Below are positions 24,491 through 32,557 of a DNA stretch of 64,000 bases, in pieces. The position numbers and the translations under genes are program-made. Under the pieces are notes generated by a model. It was given only the letters and a program-made list of their open reading frames with translations, did no database searches and had not been told where the DNA came from. The stretch spans positions 214,567-278,566 of the forward strand of contig NZ_FNEE01000007.1 in the NCBI RefSeq assembly GCF_900099905.1, written 5' to 3'. Numbering within the stretch: the stretch's first letter is position 1; every line of letters starts with the position of its first letter. This stretch comes from Mesorhizobium muleiense. GTDB lineage: Bacteria; Pseudomonadota; Alphaproteobacteria; Rhizobiales; Rhizobiaceae.

Positions 24491-26940
24491 GCGCGCAACC
24501 TCTCGTTGTTTGGATCCCACAGCGGTTCGTCCTTCTGCACGACCGCCTTGAAGCGTTCGCCGAAGATCTCGACCTCGACCGCAGTTCCCGGCTCAGTCAG
24601 GTCGGCGCGCAGCATGCCGAGCGCGATCGACTTGTCGATGCGATGACCCCAGCCGCCGGACGTCGTCTCGCCGACGATCCGGCCGTCATGCCACAGCGTC
24701 GACATGGTTGGCGCGTCGCAGTCGCCGGGGTTTTCGACGACCAGCGTGACAAAGCGCTTCTTCACGCCCTGCTGCTTCTCATTTTGCAGCGCCGCCTTGC
24801 CACGGAAATCCGGCTTGTCCCATTTCACGAAACGCTCCAGCCCACCCTGCAGGATCGAATAGTCGGTCGACAGGTCGCCTTTCCAGGCGCGATAGGATTT
24901 TTCAAGCCGCAATGAATCCAGCGCGTACATGCCGAACGGTTTCAGGCCGTGCTTCTGCCCGGTCGCCCAGACGGCGTCGAAGATGGCGGCGGTGTCGTCG
25001 ATCCTGGTGTGGATTTCCCAGCCGAGTTCGCCGGCGAAGGACACACGCAACAGCCTTGCCCAACGGCCGGCAATTGTCGTCTCCTGGTGGGTCAGCCAGG
25101 GCAGGGCAAGGTCGGCGGCGCAGACATCGGCGAGGATTTTTCGCGAATTGGGCCCGGCGAGGATCTGCGTGGCGTATTCCTCGGTCCGGTCGACCAGCCT
25201 GAACGAGGCGTCCTTCGGCATGCGCCATTTCAGCCATTCAAAATCGTGCCATTGCGCCACCGCGGCGGTGATCAGTGTCATCAAATTCTCGTCGTGGCGA
25301 ACGGCAGACATTTCGGTGACGATGCGGCCCTTGTCGTCGGCAAAATAGACGAGGCCGATGCGGCCGGGTTTCGGCACCAGGCCGGTGATCTGTTGGCTCA
25401 ACCAGTCGGCCGCGCCGGGACCGTCGAGATTGAAGCGGGAAAACCCAGGCAGGTCCAAAATGCCTGCGGCGTCGCGCACGGCGAGGCATTCTTCGCGCAC
25501 GCGATGCTGCCACGGCCCATCGCGGCGGAAGGTCAGCGTCGCGGTTTCCGAGACGTCGTCGCCGGTCTGCGCGTACCAGGTGGCGCGCTCCCAGCCATTA
25601 TAGGCGTCGAAGCAAGCGCCGAGCGCCTTGATGCGATCGTGGATCGGCGACAGTTTGCGGTCGCGCCCAGCTGGCCAGGCATGGCGCGGGAACTGGATGG
25701 CATATTCGTTGCCGTAGATTTCTACGCCCTTGGCGACGCAGTAATCCGGGGCCGAGGCAAAGCTGGTGAAGCGCCGCGGATCGCACGACCACATGTCCCA
25801 TTCGGTCTGGCCCTCAGTCACCCATTCGGCCAGCACCTTGCCGGCGCCGCCGCCCTGGGCGATGCCGAAGGTGAAGACGCAGGCCTCGAAGGCGTTCGGC
25901 ACGCCGGGCATCGGGCCGATCAGCGGGTTGCCGTCCGGCGCGTAGGGGATCGGACCGTTGATGACCTTGGACAGGCCGGCGGTGCCGAGAATCGGCACGC
26001 GGGCGACGGCATCGGCCAGATAGTCCTCGAGCCGGTCGAGATCGTCGGGGAATAGCTGGAACGAGAAATCGTCGGGCATCGGATCGTTGTGGCCGACCCA
26101 ATGGGCACGGCAATTGCGCTCATAGGGGCCGAGATTCATGCCGTTCTTTTCCTGGCGCAGATAATAGGAGGTGTCGACGTCGCGCAGCAGCGGCAGTTTC
26201 TTGCCCTGCTCCTTCGACCACGCGGCCAGTTCGGGGATTTCCTCGAACAGGATATATTGATGGCTCATCACCATCATCGGCACGTCGCGGCCGAACATCC
26301 TGCCGACTTCGGCCGCACGGTAGCCGGCCGCGTTGACGACGATCTCGCAGCGGATCTCGCTCTGAGCGGTCTCGACCACCCACTCGTCCTTGTCGCGGCG
26401 CACGCCGGTGACCGGACAGAAGCGAATGATCTTCGCACCCAGGTCGCGGGCGCCCTTGGCCAGCGCCTGGGTCAACTGCGCCGGGTCGATGTCGCCGTCG
26501 CTCGGATCGTAGAGCGCGCCCTTCAATTCATGCGTTTCGATGAACGGGTAGCGGCGCTTGATCTCGTCGAGGCCGACCACATCGATGTCCATGCCCTGGT
26601 AGCGGCCCATGCCCTTGGCACGTTGGAACTCCTGCATGCGCTCTGCCGTATGGGCCAGCCTGAGCGAGCCGGTGACGTGGTAGTTCATGGGGTAGCCGAC
26701 TGCATCGGCCAGCCCGCGATAGAGTTCGGTCGAATAGCGCTGCATGTTCATCAGCGACCATGACGAGGAGAAGGTCGGCACGTTGCCGGCCGCATGCCAG
26801 GTCGAGCCGGAGGTGAGCTCGTTCTTTTCCAGGAGCACGCAGTCGGTCCAGCCCGCCTTGGCGAGATGGTAGAGCGCCGACGCACCGACGACACCGCCTC
26901 CGATGATCACCACACGTGCCGTAGTCGGCAAACCGGCCAT
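24487..26940 (-). CDS. DMGDH/sarcosine-dehydrogenase-like flavoprotein (FAD + GcvT), copy 2
   Basis: 817 residues: FAD motif VVIIGGGVVGASALYHLAKAGW, SGSTWHAAGNVPTF with the covalent-flavin His, then GcvT domains (SFAGELGWEIHTRIDD, GMYALDSLRLEKSYRAWKGD). It belongs to the same family as the gene at 19954 but is clearly diverged (for example NVPTFSSSWSLMN against LIGQLRGSQNMTR), so the two probably take different substrates. The start ATG at 26940 is where the flavoprotein fold begins; the open frame upstream runs into the regulator gene. It is the first enzyme gene after the XRE-cupin regulator. Confidence 0.88.
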   Translation of the reverse strand: MAGLPTTARVVIIGGGVVGASALYHLAKAGWTDCVLLEKNELTSGSTWHAAGNVPTFSSSWSLMNMQRYSTELYRGLADAVGYPMNYHVTGSLRLAHTAERMQEFQRAKGMGRYQGMDIDVVGLDEIKRRYPFIETHELKGALYDPSDGDIDPAQLTQALAKGARDLGAKIIRFCPVTGVRRDKDEWVVETAQSEIRCEIVVNAAGYRAAEVGRMFGRDVPMMVMSHQYILFEEIPELAAWSKEQGKKLPLLRDVDTSYYLRQEKNGMNLGPYERNCRAHWVGHNDPMPDDFSFQLFPDDLDRLEDYLADAVARVPILGTAGLSKVINGPIPYAPDGNPLIGPMPGVPNAFEACVFTFGIAQGGGAGKVLAEWVTEGQTEWDMWSCDPRRFTSFASAPDYCVAKGVEIYGNEYAIQFPRHAWPAGRDRKLSPIHDRIKALGACFDAYNGWERATWYAQTGDDVSETATLTFRRDGPWQHRVREECLAVRDAAGILDLPGFSRFNLDGPGAADWLSQQITGLVPKPGRIGLVYFADDKGRIVTEMSAVRHDENLMTLITAAVAQWHDFEWLKWRMPKDASFRLVDRTEEYATQILAGPNSRKILADVCAADLALPWLTHQETTIAGRWARLLRVSFAGELGWEIHTRIDDTAAIFDAVWATGQKHGLKPFGMYALDSLRLEKSYRAWKGDLSTDYSILQGGLERFVKWDKPDFRGKAALQNEKQQGVKKRFVTLVVENPGDCDAPTMSTLWHDGRIVGETTSGGWGHRIDKSIALGMLRADLTEPGTAVEVEIFGERFKAVVQKDEPLWDPNNERLRA

Positions 26941-26956
26941 ACTCTTCTCCAGACCT

Positions 26957-27544
26957 CTAGTAGACAGGTGGCGAAACCACCCAGATGACCACCGCCGGCT
27001 CCGCACCGGGATTGCGCCAGCGGAACGGCTTGCCGTCGAAGCGAAACGAGTCACCCTCACCAAGCCGGTGCCAGACGCCTGATATCTCGATGTCGAAGCT
27101 GCCGGAAGCGACATATCCGGCTTCCTCCGTCGGCCGGCGGGCTTCGGTCTTCAGTTCAGCACCCGGCGCGAAGACCGAACGCAGCATCTCGAAGCGACCG
27201 CCGAGATCGGGTGACAGAAGCTCCTCCACCAGTCCGGAATCGCTTGTGCCAAGCGTGCGGCGGCCGCCGGCGCGGACGACCACGCCGCGCTCGTTCTCGA
27301 CGGGCACATCGTGGCTGAAGAACAGGCTGACCGGCACGCCGAACAATTCCGCGAAGCCTCTGAGATCGCTAAGCGACGGTATCGACAGGCCGCGCTCGAC
27401 CTGACTGACCCAGCCGACCGAGCGGCCGAGCTTCAGGCCGGTCTCGGCAAGCGTCAGCCCGCGCGCCCTGCGCAGCGCCCTGATATCGCCGGCCAGCAGC
27501 CGTTCGCGGTTTTCCTGCTCCGATCTGACGGCGGTTGAGGTCAA
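26957..27544 (-). CDS. XRE family regulator with C-terminal cupin domain
   Basis: About 195 residues. The helix-turn-helix is IRALRRARGLTLAETGLKLGRSVGWVSQVERGLSIPSLSDLRGFAELF (about 20-67); the C-terminal half is a cupin that probably binds a small ligand. Regulators of this kind often control uptake and catabolism of amines. It lies directly before the DMGDH2-HMT-aminotransferase-DMGDH1 operon in the same orientation and probably governs it. Start is uncertain: TTG at 27544 leaves the GGTGAAAA repeats outside the gene, whereas ATG at 27607 would place them inside it. I prefer TTG because the family has about 20 residues before the HTH. Confidence 0.8.
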   Translation of the reverse strand: MTSTAVRSEQENRERLLAGDIRALRRARGLTLAETGLKLGRSVGWVSQVERGLSIPSLSDLRGFAELFGVPVSLFFSHDVPVENERGVVVRAGGRRTLGTSDSGLVEELLSPDLGGRFEMLRSVFAPGAELKTEARRPTEEAGYVASGSFDIEISGVWHRLGEGDSFRFDGKPFRWRNPGAEPAVVIWVVSPPVY

Positions 27545-27556
27545 AGCTTTTTTTTC

Positions 27557-27637
27557 GGTGAAAATCTGTCTGGTGAAAAGTCCCCCTTGGTGAAAAATTG
27601 AGGGCAAATTTCATCAGGGGTCAGGTTCGTGAAAAAA
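27557..27637. promoter_or_regulatory. Repeated GGTGAAAA boxes upstream of the XRE regulator
   Basis: GGTGAAAA occurs at 27557-27564, 27572-27579 and 27589-27596, and CGTGAAAAAA at 27628. Starts are 15 and 17 bases apart, and the region is AT-rich against a GC-rich background. This looks like a multi-site operator between the regulator and the divergent nitroreductase gene. Confidence 0.45.
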
Positions 27638-27798
27638 TCAAGAGAATTTTCATGAAGGCCACAAGATTTGCTTGCGCCGTTTTGACGGTTCAGGCAAAGG
27701 CTCGGCCACGAACGGCGAGTGAGGGCGTCCGGTCGAGGCTTGCGTTAGAGCGCCATGCGTCAAATTGGACCGCAATGGTGCTCTCTCATTTCTAGACG

Positions 27799-27845
27799 GC
27801 GCATGTATCCTTTCCGGAATCGATTCCGGTTTCCGGGGCACGCGC
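27799..27845. repeat. Short palindromic intergenic repeat, Rhizobiales type
   Basis: Centre CCGGAATCGATTCCGG is a perfect palindrome, flanked by CGCATGTATCCTTT and GGCACGCGC. Same family as 2182 and 37171. It lies just before the nitroreductase gene and shares the 313-base gap 27545-27857 with the GGTGAAAA boxes; nothing else was recognised in that gap. Confidence 0.6.
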
Positions 27846-27857
27846 AAAGGGACGCCC

Positions 27858-28562
27858 ATGCTGGAAAACAGGACTAAGATTACGGATGGCGCGGCGATCG
27901 TCGACGAGGCGATCACGTCGCGCCGTTCGGTGCGGGCGTTCCTGCCCGACATGGTCGACGACGAGACGATCCGCGCCATACTCGCCGTTGCCGCGCGTGC
28001 GCCTTCGGGCACCAACATGCAGCCCTGGCGGGTCTACGTGACCAGGGGCGAGGTCAAGCAGCGGATCACCGACGCCATCCTCAACTCCGGCATCCGTGCC
28101 GAAAAGGCCGAGTGGGACGAGTATCGCTACTATCCCGACCAGTTCTTCGAGCCCTATCTGACCCGGCGGCGGGCCAACGGCTTCGGCCTCTACAGCGTGC
28201 TCGGCATCGGCCGGCGTGAGGTCGACAGGATGCGCGCGCAGCACGACCGCAACTTCGTCTTCTTCGACGCGCCGGTCGGCATGATCTTCACCGTTGACCG
28301 GCGGCTGAACAAGGGCTCGTGGATCGATTACGGCATGTTCCTGCAGAACATCATGGTGGCGGCGCGGGGCAGGGGTCTGCACACCTGCCCGCAGGCGGCC
28401 TTTGCACCCTATCACAAGCAGATCAGGCCGGTGCTCAACATTCCCGACGAGGAGATCGTCGTCTGTGGCATGGCGCTTGGCCGTGAGGACACATCCAAGC
28501 CCGAAAACGCGTTCCGCACCGACCGCGCGCCGCTGGAAGAGTGGGTGACGTTCGCCACGTGA
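27858..28562 (+). CDS. Nitroreductase family protein
   Basis: 234 residues of the FMN-dependent nitroreductase family: ITSRRSVRAFLPDMVDDETIRAILAVAARAPSGTNMQPWRVYV near the N-terminus and GLHTCPQAAFAPYHKQIRPVL, VVCGMALGRED near the C-terminus. It reduces nitro-aromatics, quinones or related compounds with NAD(P)H. I considered BluB (DMB synthase) because of the B12 genes, but the sequence follows ordinary nitroreductases. ATG at 27858 has AAAGGGA upstream. It stands alone, converging on the sox operon. Confidence 0.85.
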   Translation: MLENRTKITDGAAIVDEAITSRRSVRAFLPDMVDDETIRAILAVAARAPSGTNMQPWRVYVTRGEVKQRITDAILNSGIRAEKAEWDEYRYYPDQFFEPYLTRRRANGFGLYSVLGIGRREVDRMRAQHDRNFVFFDAPVGMIFTVDRRLNKGSWIDYGMFLQNIMVAARGRGLHTCPQAAFAPYHKQIRPVLNIPDEEIVVCGMALGREDTSKPENAFRTDRAPLEEWVTFAT

Positions 28563-28584
28563 GGTGACGACGCGCCGCGTCGGT

Positions 28585-29172
28585 CTACTGCACTTCGTAG
28601 CCGACTTCCTCGCTGGCGTGACAGAGCGCCTTCCAGAACGAGCGCGCAAACGAGCGGAACACATAGATGTCGAACTGGTCGGTGCCGGTGCGCTGGATCT
28701 GGGCGAAGACATCATGATGCATGGTCGAGCGGCCGGCATCGACCGGGAAGGCCGGCAGCGCGAAGTCGATGGCGAAGAACTTTGCCAGCACCCATTCGGC
28801 CTTCGGTCCGGCGATGCGGATCGCGGTGCGGCCGTGCGACAGGTCGGTCACCGTGCCGATATCAGGGGTGACGACATTGGCAAAGGCCGATGCCAGTCCC
28901 TCGGCCTCGTCGACCACGGTGAATTTTCCCGGTGCAAATCCGAACACCGACCTCACGCCGTCGGTGCTGCCGGCGCCGGCGCCGTCGGGCAGCGCAAGGC
29001 CGGTAACGGTGCGAATGCCTGCTATCAACGCCTTCTCCTGGCCCGGCCAGGCAGCGAGCTGCAGGATCGATCCCGGCCTGGTTTCGGAGAGGATGACCTC
29101 GATGCCGTGTTCGAAATCGCCATGCGAGCCGGTGCGCAGCTCCAGTTCAAGCGGGGATTGGCGCTCAACCAT
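28585..29172 (-). CDS. soxG: Sarcosine oxidase subunit gamma
   Basis: About 195 residues of the SoxG family, with DLSHGRTAIRIAGPKAEWVLAKFFAIDFALPAFP and TGTDQFDIYVFRSFARSFWKALCHAS near the C-terminus. In the heterotetramer gamma packs against alpha and has no cofactor of its own. The ATG at 29172 overlaps the end of soxA by eight bases. It is the last gene of soxBDAG. Confidence 0.92.
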   Translation of the reverse strand: MVERQSPLELELRTGSHGDFEHGIEVILSETRPGSILQLAAWPGQEKALIAGIRTVTGLALPDGAGAGSTDGVRSVFGFAPGKFTVVDEAEGLASAFANVVTPDIGTVTDLSHGRTAIRIAGPKAEWVLAKFFAIDFALPAFPVDAGRSTMHHDVFAQIQRTGTDQFDIYVFRSFARSFWKALCHASEEVGYEVQ

Positions 29173-32100
29173 GCATGCGGCTCCCGTCCGGATCAAAGAA
29201 GTGATTGGAGACGATCTCGACCGGGCCGAACCGGTTGCGCAGGGGATCGGAGATATGGGCGCGCGTGCCGCGCCGTGCCTTGCCGTCCTTGACCAAAGCG
29301 AGCGCGATGTACTTGCCGAGCGCCGGCGAATAACAGCAAGCGGTGATGTGGCCGATGGAATCGTGCGGATTGGCTTCGTCGAGCGCTTCGACGATGTGGG
29401 CGCCGCCGTTGAGCGGCTGGTTGTCCAGCGAAATCAGGCCGACGAGTTCCAGGCGGCCGGGCGCGATCAGGCCCTCGCGATCCATCATCGCCGAGCCGAT
29501 GAAGGGCTTCTTCCTGGACAGCATCCAGTCGAGATGCAGGTCGCGTGCGGTGGTGCGGCCGTCGATCTCGGCGCCGGTGACGTGGCCTTTCTCGATGCGC
29601 AACGTGCCAAGCGCCTCAAGCCCGTAGGTCACCAGTCCGAACGGCTTGCCGGCTTCGATCAAGGCTTCCCAGACATGGGCGCCGTGGCCGGCGCCGGAGT
29701 AGACTTCGAAGGCCATTTCGCCGGAGAAGGAAAGCCGGCAGATAATCACCGGCACGCCTGATATCTTGCCGTGCACGATGCCCATGAAAGGCAGGGTTGC
29801 GTTGTCGACGGCGGTGCCGGTGACGCAAGCAGCAAGGATCTCTCTCGCCCTAGGCCCGCCGATCGCCGCACCCGCCCATTCGTCGGTCACCGAGGTGACA
29901 TGGACCTTAAGCCCCGGCCAGATGACGTCGAGGAAATACTCCAGTTGCTGCATCACCTTGCCGGCATTGGCGGTCGTGGTGGTCATCAGGAAGTCCTGTT
30001 CGCCGAGCCGCCACGTCGTGCCGTCGTCGAAGGCGAGGCCGTCCTCGCGCAGCATCAGCCCGTAGCGGGCCTTGCCGACGGCCAATGTCGAGAACATGTT
30101 GGTGTAAACCTGGTCGAGGAATTCCGCCGCGTCCGGGCCCTGCACGGCGATCTTGCCCAGCGTCGAGACATCGACGATGCCGGCGCTCTCGCGCGTCGCC
30201 CTGGCTTCGCGCACATAGGCCTGCTCGATCGTCTCGCCGGGATGGCCATAGATCATCGGGCGATACCAGAGGCCGGCCGAATACATGGTCGCGCCGTTGG
30301 CGACGTGCCAGTCATGCATCGGCGTCAACCGTTGGGGCCTCAGGTCGCCGAAACGCTCGGCGGCGAGTGAGCCGATCGACACGGCCGAAAAAGGTGGGCG
30401 AAAGCGTGTCGTGCCGACTTCGGGAATCGGCTTGCCCAGCGCCTCGGCCATGATGGCGAGGCCGGGTATGTTGGAGCTCTTGCCCTGGTCGGTCGCCATG
30501 CCGAGCGTGGTGTAGCGCTTCAGATGCTCGACCGAGACGAAGCCTTCGCGATGTGCAAGCCGTACGTCCTCCGCGGTCACGTCGTGCTGGAAATCGACGA
30601 AGCTTTTTCCATTGGCCCTGATCTCGAACACCGGCGCCGGGTCGGGACCGCCGGGTGCGGCTTCGACGACCGGCAGGGCCGTAGGCACGCCTGTTCCACC
30701 TGCCGCCGAAAGCCCGGCGGCGCGGCCTTCGGCGATTGCCTCGGCGGTTGAAAAGCTGCCGGTGAAAGCGCCGGCGCCAATCCATCTCTGACTTGGCCAT
30801 CGCTGGGTTGGCTTCGGTGGCAGGAAGGCTTGTCGAGCAGCATTCCATTCCGCCTTGGCGCCGGCCTGGCTGGCCAGATGGATGGTCGGCGACCAGCCTC
30901 CCGACATCAGCAGGCAGTCGGCTTGAATGCTGCGCGCCTCGCCGGCAAGCGCGCCGTTGACCATATCGAAGCGCTGCACCTTGACGCCGGACAGCGCCTT
31001 GCCGCCTTCGGTGGCGACCACGGCGTGACCGAAAAGGATCTTGGCTTCCGCTTCATCGGCGAGCTCGCGCATCTCGCTCGAAAGCTCCGGCCGCACGTCG
31101 ACGATGGCGACAATCGCCGCACCGGCCTTCTTCAGCGCCAGGCCGGAGCGATAGGCGCTGTCATTGTTGGTGAACAGTGCGATCCTGTTGCCCGCCAGCA
31201 CGCCGTACTCGTTGGCGTAGCGCTCGGCGGCATGCGCCAGCATCACTCCCGGCCGATCGTTGCCCGGAAACACCAGCGGCCGCTCGAAGGAGCCGGTGGC
31301 CAGCACCACCGACTTGGCGCGAATGATCCAGTAGCGATGGCGTGGTTCGCCCTTGCCGGGCCTCTCCTTGTGGTCGGCAACCCGTTCAAGCGCGGCGAGC
31401 GTGTTGCCGTCGTAATAGCCCCAGACCGTGGTGCGTGGCAGCAGGCGGACATTGTCGTAGCCTTCGAGCTGGCCGGCGGCTCGCGCTGCCCAGTCGGCCC
31501 CGGGCATCCCGTCGATCGTCTCGCCCGACCAGTTGGCCGAGCCGCCGTAATGCGGTTCGAGCTCGCTGAGGATGACACGCGCGCCCTGATCGGCGGCTGC
31601 CCTGGCGGCCATCAGTCCGGCCGGACCGGAACCGATCACCAGCACATCGCAGAAGGCGTTCATCCGCTCGTAACGCCCCGAGTCGGCAGCCGTCCCGGCG
31701 CGGCCGAGACCGGCGGCGCGGCGGATGAAATGCTCGCAGAACATCCAGAAACGCGTGCTCTTCAGCGGGCCGATCGCGGGGCCCATGAAGGTCTTGTAAT
31801 AGAAGCCGGCGGACAGAAGCTTGCCGCCGAGCTGGTTGGCGGCGCTGACATCCCAGGCCAGCGATGGAAAGCGGTTCTGGCTGACGGCGGTCAGCCCATC
31901 ATAGATCTCGACCATGGTCGCGGCGATGTTGGGCTCGCGAACCTCGCCCCGCAACACCGTCACCAGGGCGTTCGGTTCCTCGACGCCTGCCGTCAGCACC
32001 CCGCGAGGACGGTGATATTTGAACGAGCGTCCGAACAGGGTGACGCCATTGGCCAGCAGCGCTGAGGCAAGCGTGTCGCCGGCATGGCCGGTGTAAGGCG

Positions 32101-32173
32101 CGCCGTCGAAGGTGAACCGGATGGTTCGCAGCCGGTCGATCCGGCCACCGGCATCGGTGCGGCGCGGGCTCAT
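29165..32173 (-). CDS. soxA: Sarcosine oxidase subunit alpha
   Basis: 1002 residues, full length for SoxA. An N-terminal ferredoxin-like domain (TFDGAPYTGHAGDTLASALLANGV) is followed by an NAD-binding domain (DVLVIGSGPAGLMAARAAADQGARVILSE), the SoxA_A3 region and C-terminal GcvT domains (ICRLSFSGEMAFEVYSGAG, GLEALGTLRIEKGHV). In the heterotetramer it binds NAD+ and tetrahydrofolate; sarcosine oxidation yields glycine, hydrogen peroxide and methylene-THF or formaldehyde. The start overlaps the soxD stop (ATGA). Confidence 0.95.
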   Translation of the reverse strand: MSPRRTDAGGRIDRLRTIRFTFDGAPYTGHAGDTLASALLANGVTLFGRSFKYHRPRGVLTAGVEEPNALVTVLRGEVREPNIAATMVEIYDGLTAVSQNRFPSLAWDVSAANQLGGKLLSAGFYYKTFMGPAIGPLKSTRFWMFCEHFIRRAAGLGRAGTAADSGRYERMNAFCDVLVIGSGPAGLMAARAAADQGARVILSELEPHYGGSANWSGETIDGMPGADWAARAAGQLEGYDNVRLLPRTTVWGYYDGNTLAALERVADHKERPGKGEPRHRYWIIRAKSVVLATGSFERPLVFPGNDRPGVMLAHAAERYANEYGVLAGNRIALFTNNDSAYRSGLALKKAGAAIVAIVDVRPELSSEMRELADEAEAKILFGHAVVATEGGKALSGVKVQRFDMVNGALAGEARSIQADCLLMSGGWSPTIHLASQAGAKAEWNAARQAFLPPKPTQRWPSQRWIGAGAFTGSFSTAEAIAEGRAAGLSAAGGTGVPTALPVVEAAPGGPDPAPVFEIRANGKSFVDFQHDVTAEDVRLAHREGFVSVEHLKRYTTLGMATDQGKSSNIPGLAIMAEALGKPIPEVGTTRFRPPFSAVSIGSLAAERFGDLRPQRLTPMHDWHVANGATMYSAGLWYRPMIYGHPGETIEQAYVREARATRESAGIVDVSTLGKIAVQGPDAAEFLDQVYTNMFSTLAVGKARYGLMLREDGLAFDDGTTWRLGEQDFLMTTTTANAGKVMQQLEYFLDVIWPGLKVHVTSVTDEWAGAAIGGPRAREILAACVTGTAVDNATLPFMGIVHGKISGVPVIICRLSFSGEMAFEVYSGAGHGAHVWEALIEAGKPFGLVTYGLEALGTLRIEKGHVTGAEIDGRTTARDLHLDWMLSRKKPFIGSAMMDREGLIAPGRLELVGLISLDNQPLNGGAHIVEALDEANPHDSIGHITACCYSPALGKYIALALVKDGKARRGTRAHISDPLRNRFGPVEIVSNHFFDPDGSRMHG

Positions 32174-32466
32174 GACTTGCCCTCCGCCTTGTGCCGGGCA
32201 GCCACTTTGTGGTCGCCGCGCGTGAACGCGACGCTGGAGATCTCGTGTGTCAGCGTGTTGCGCACGACCCTGAGATGGGCACGGCAGCTGCCGGAATGCT
32301 GCCAGATCTCGTTGTGGTCACCCGCCGGGTTCAATCGGTCATAGACATAGGCGTTCCAGGCATCGAGGTCCTGCGAGGCAGGCTGAGGGCGCTCGCGGTT
32401 GCCGTCACCCTGATAGGTGAACTCGATGACGTCGCGCGGGCCGCAATAGGGGCAGGTAATCAGCAT
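32170..32466 (-). CDS. soxD: Sarcosine oxidase subunit delta
   Basis: 98 residues of the SoxD family. The zinc site is visible: LITCPYCGPRD near the N-terminus and WQHSGSCRAHLRVVRNT, which give C-x2-C and H-x3-C. It follows soxB after a palindromic repeat and overlaps soxA. Confidence 0.94.
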   Translation of the reverse strand: MLITCPYCGPRDVIEFTYQGDGNRERPQPASQDLDAWNAYVYDRLNPAGDHNEIWQHSGSCRAHLRVVRNTLTHEISSVAFTRGDHKVAARHKAEGKS

Positions 32467-32487
32467 GCGATTGTATCTTCTCGTTTG

Positions 32488-32557
32488 ACCATGATCTTGG
32501 CCGAAAACCGGTTTCCACTCTTTGTTACGCCGACCTGCGGTTCGGGATCATGGTCTA
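32488..32557. repeat. Palindromic intergenic repeat inside the sox operon
   Basis: Outer arms ACCATGATC and GATCATGGT, inner CCGAAAACCGGTTTCC; same general family as the other ATGATC repeats. It fills the soxB-soxD gap and its right arm supplies the soxB stop codon (TAG, 32555-32557). It could form a stable hairpin in the operon mRNA and adjust relative expression or stability. Confidence 0.65.

Noticed and set aside
27858..28562. BluB (5,6-dimethylbenzimidazole synthase) for the nitroreductase gene
   Set aside because: The N-terminal and substrate-site sequences follow ordinary nitroreductases, and the gene is not near the cob genes.
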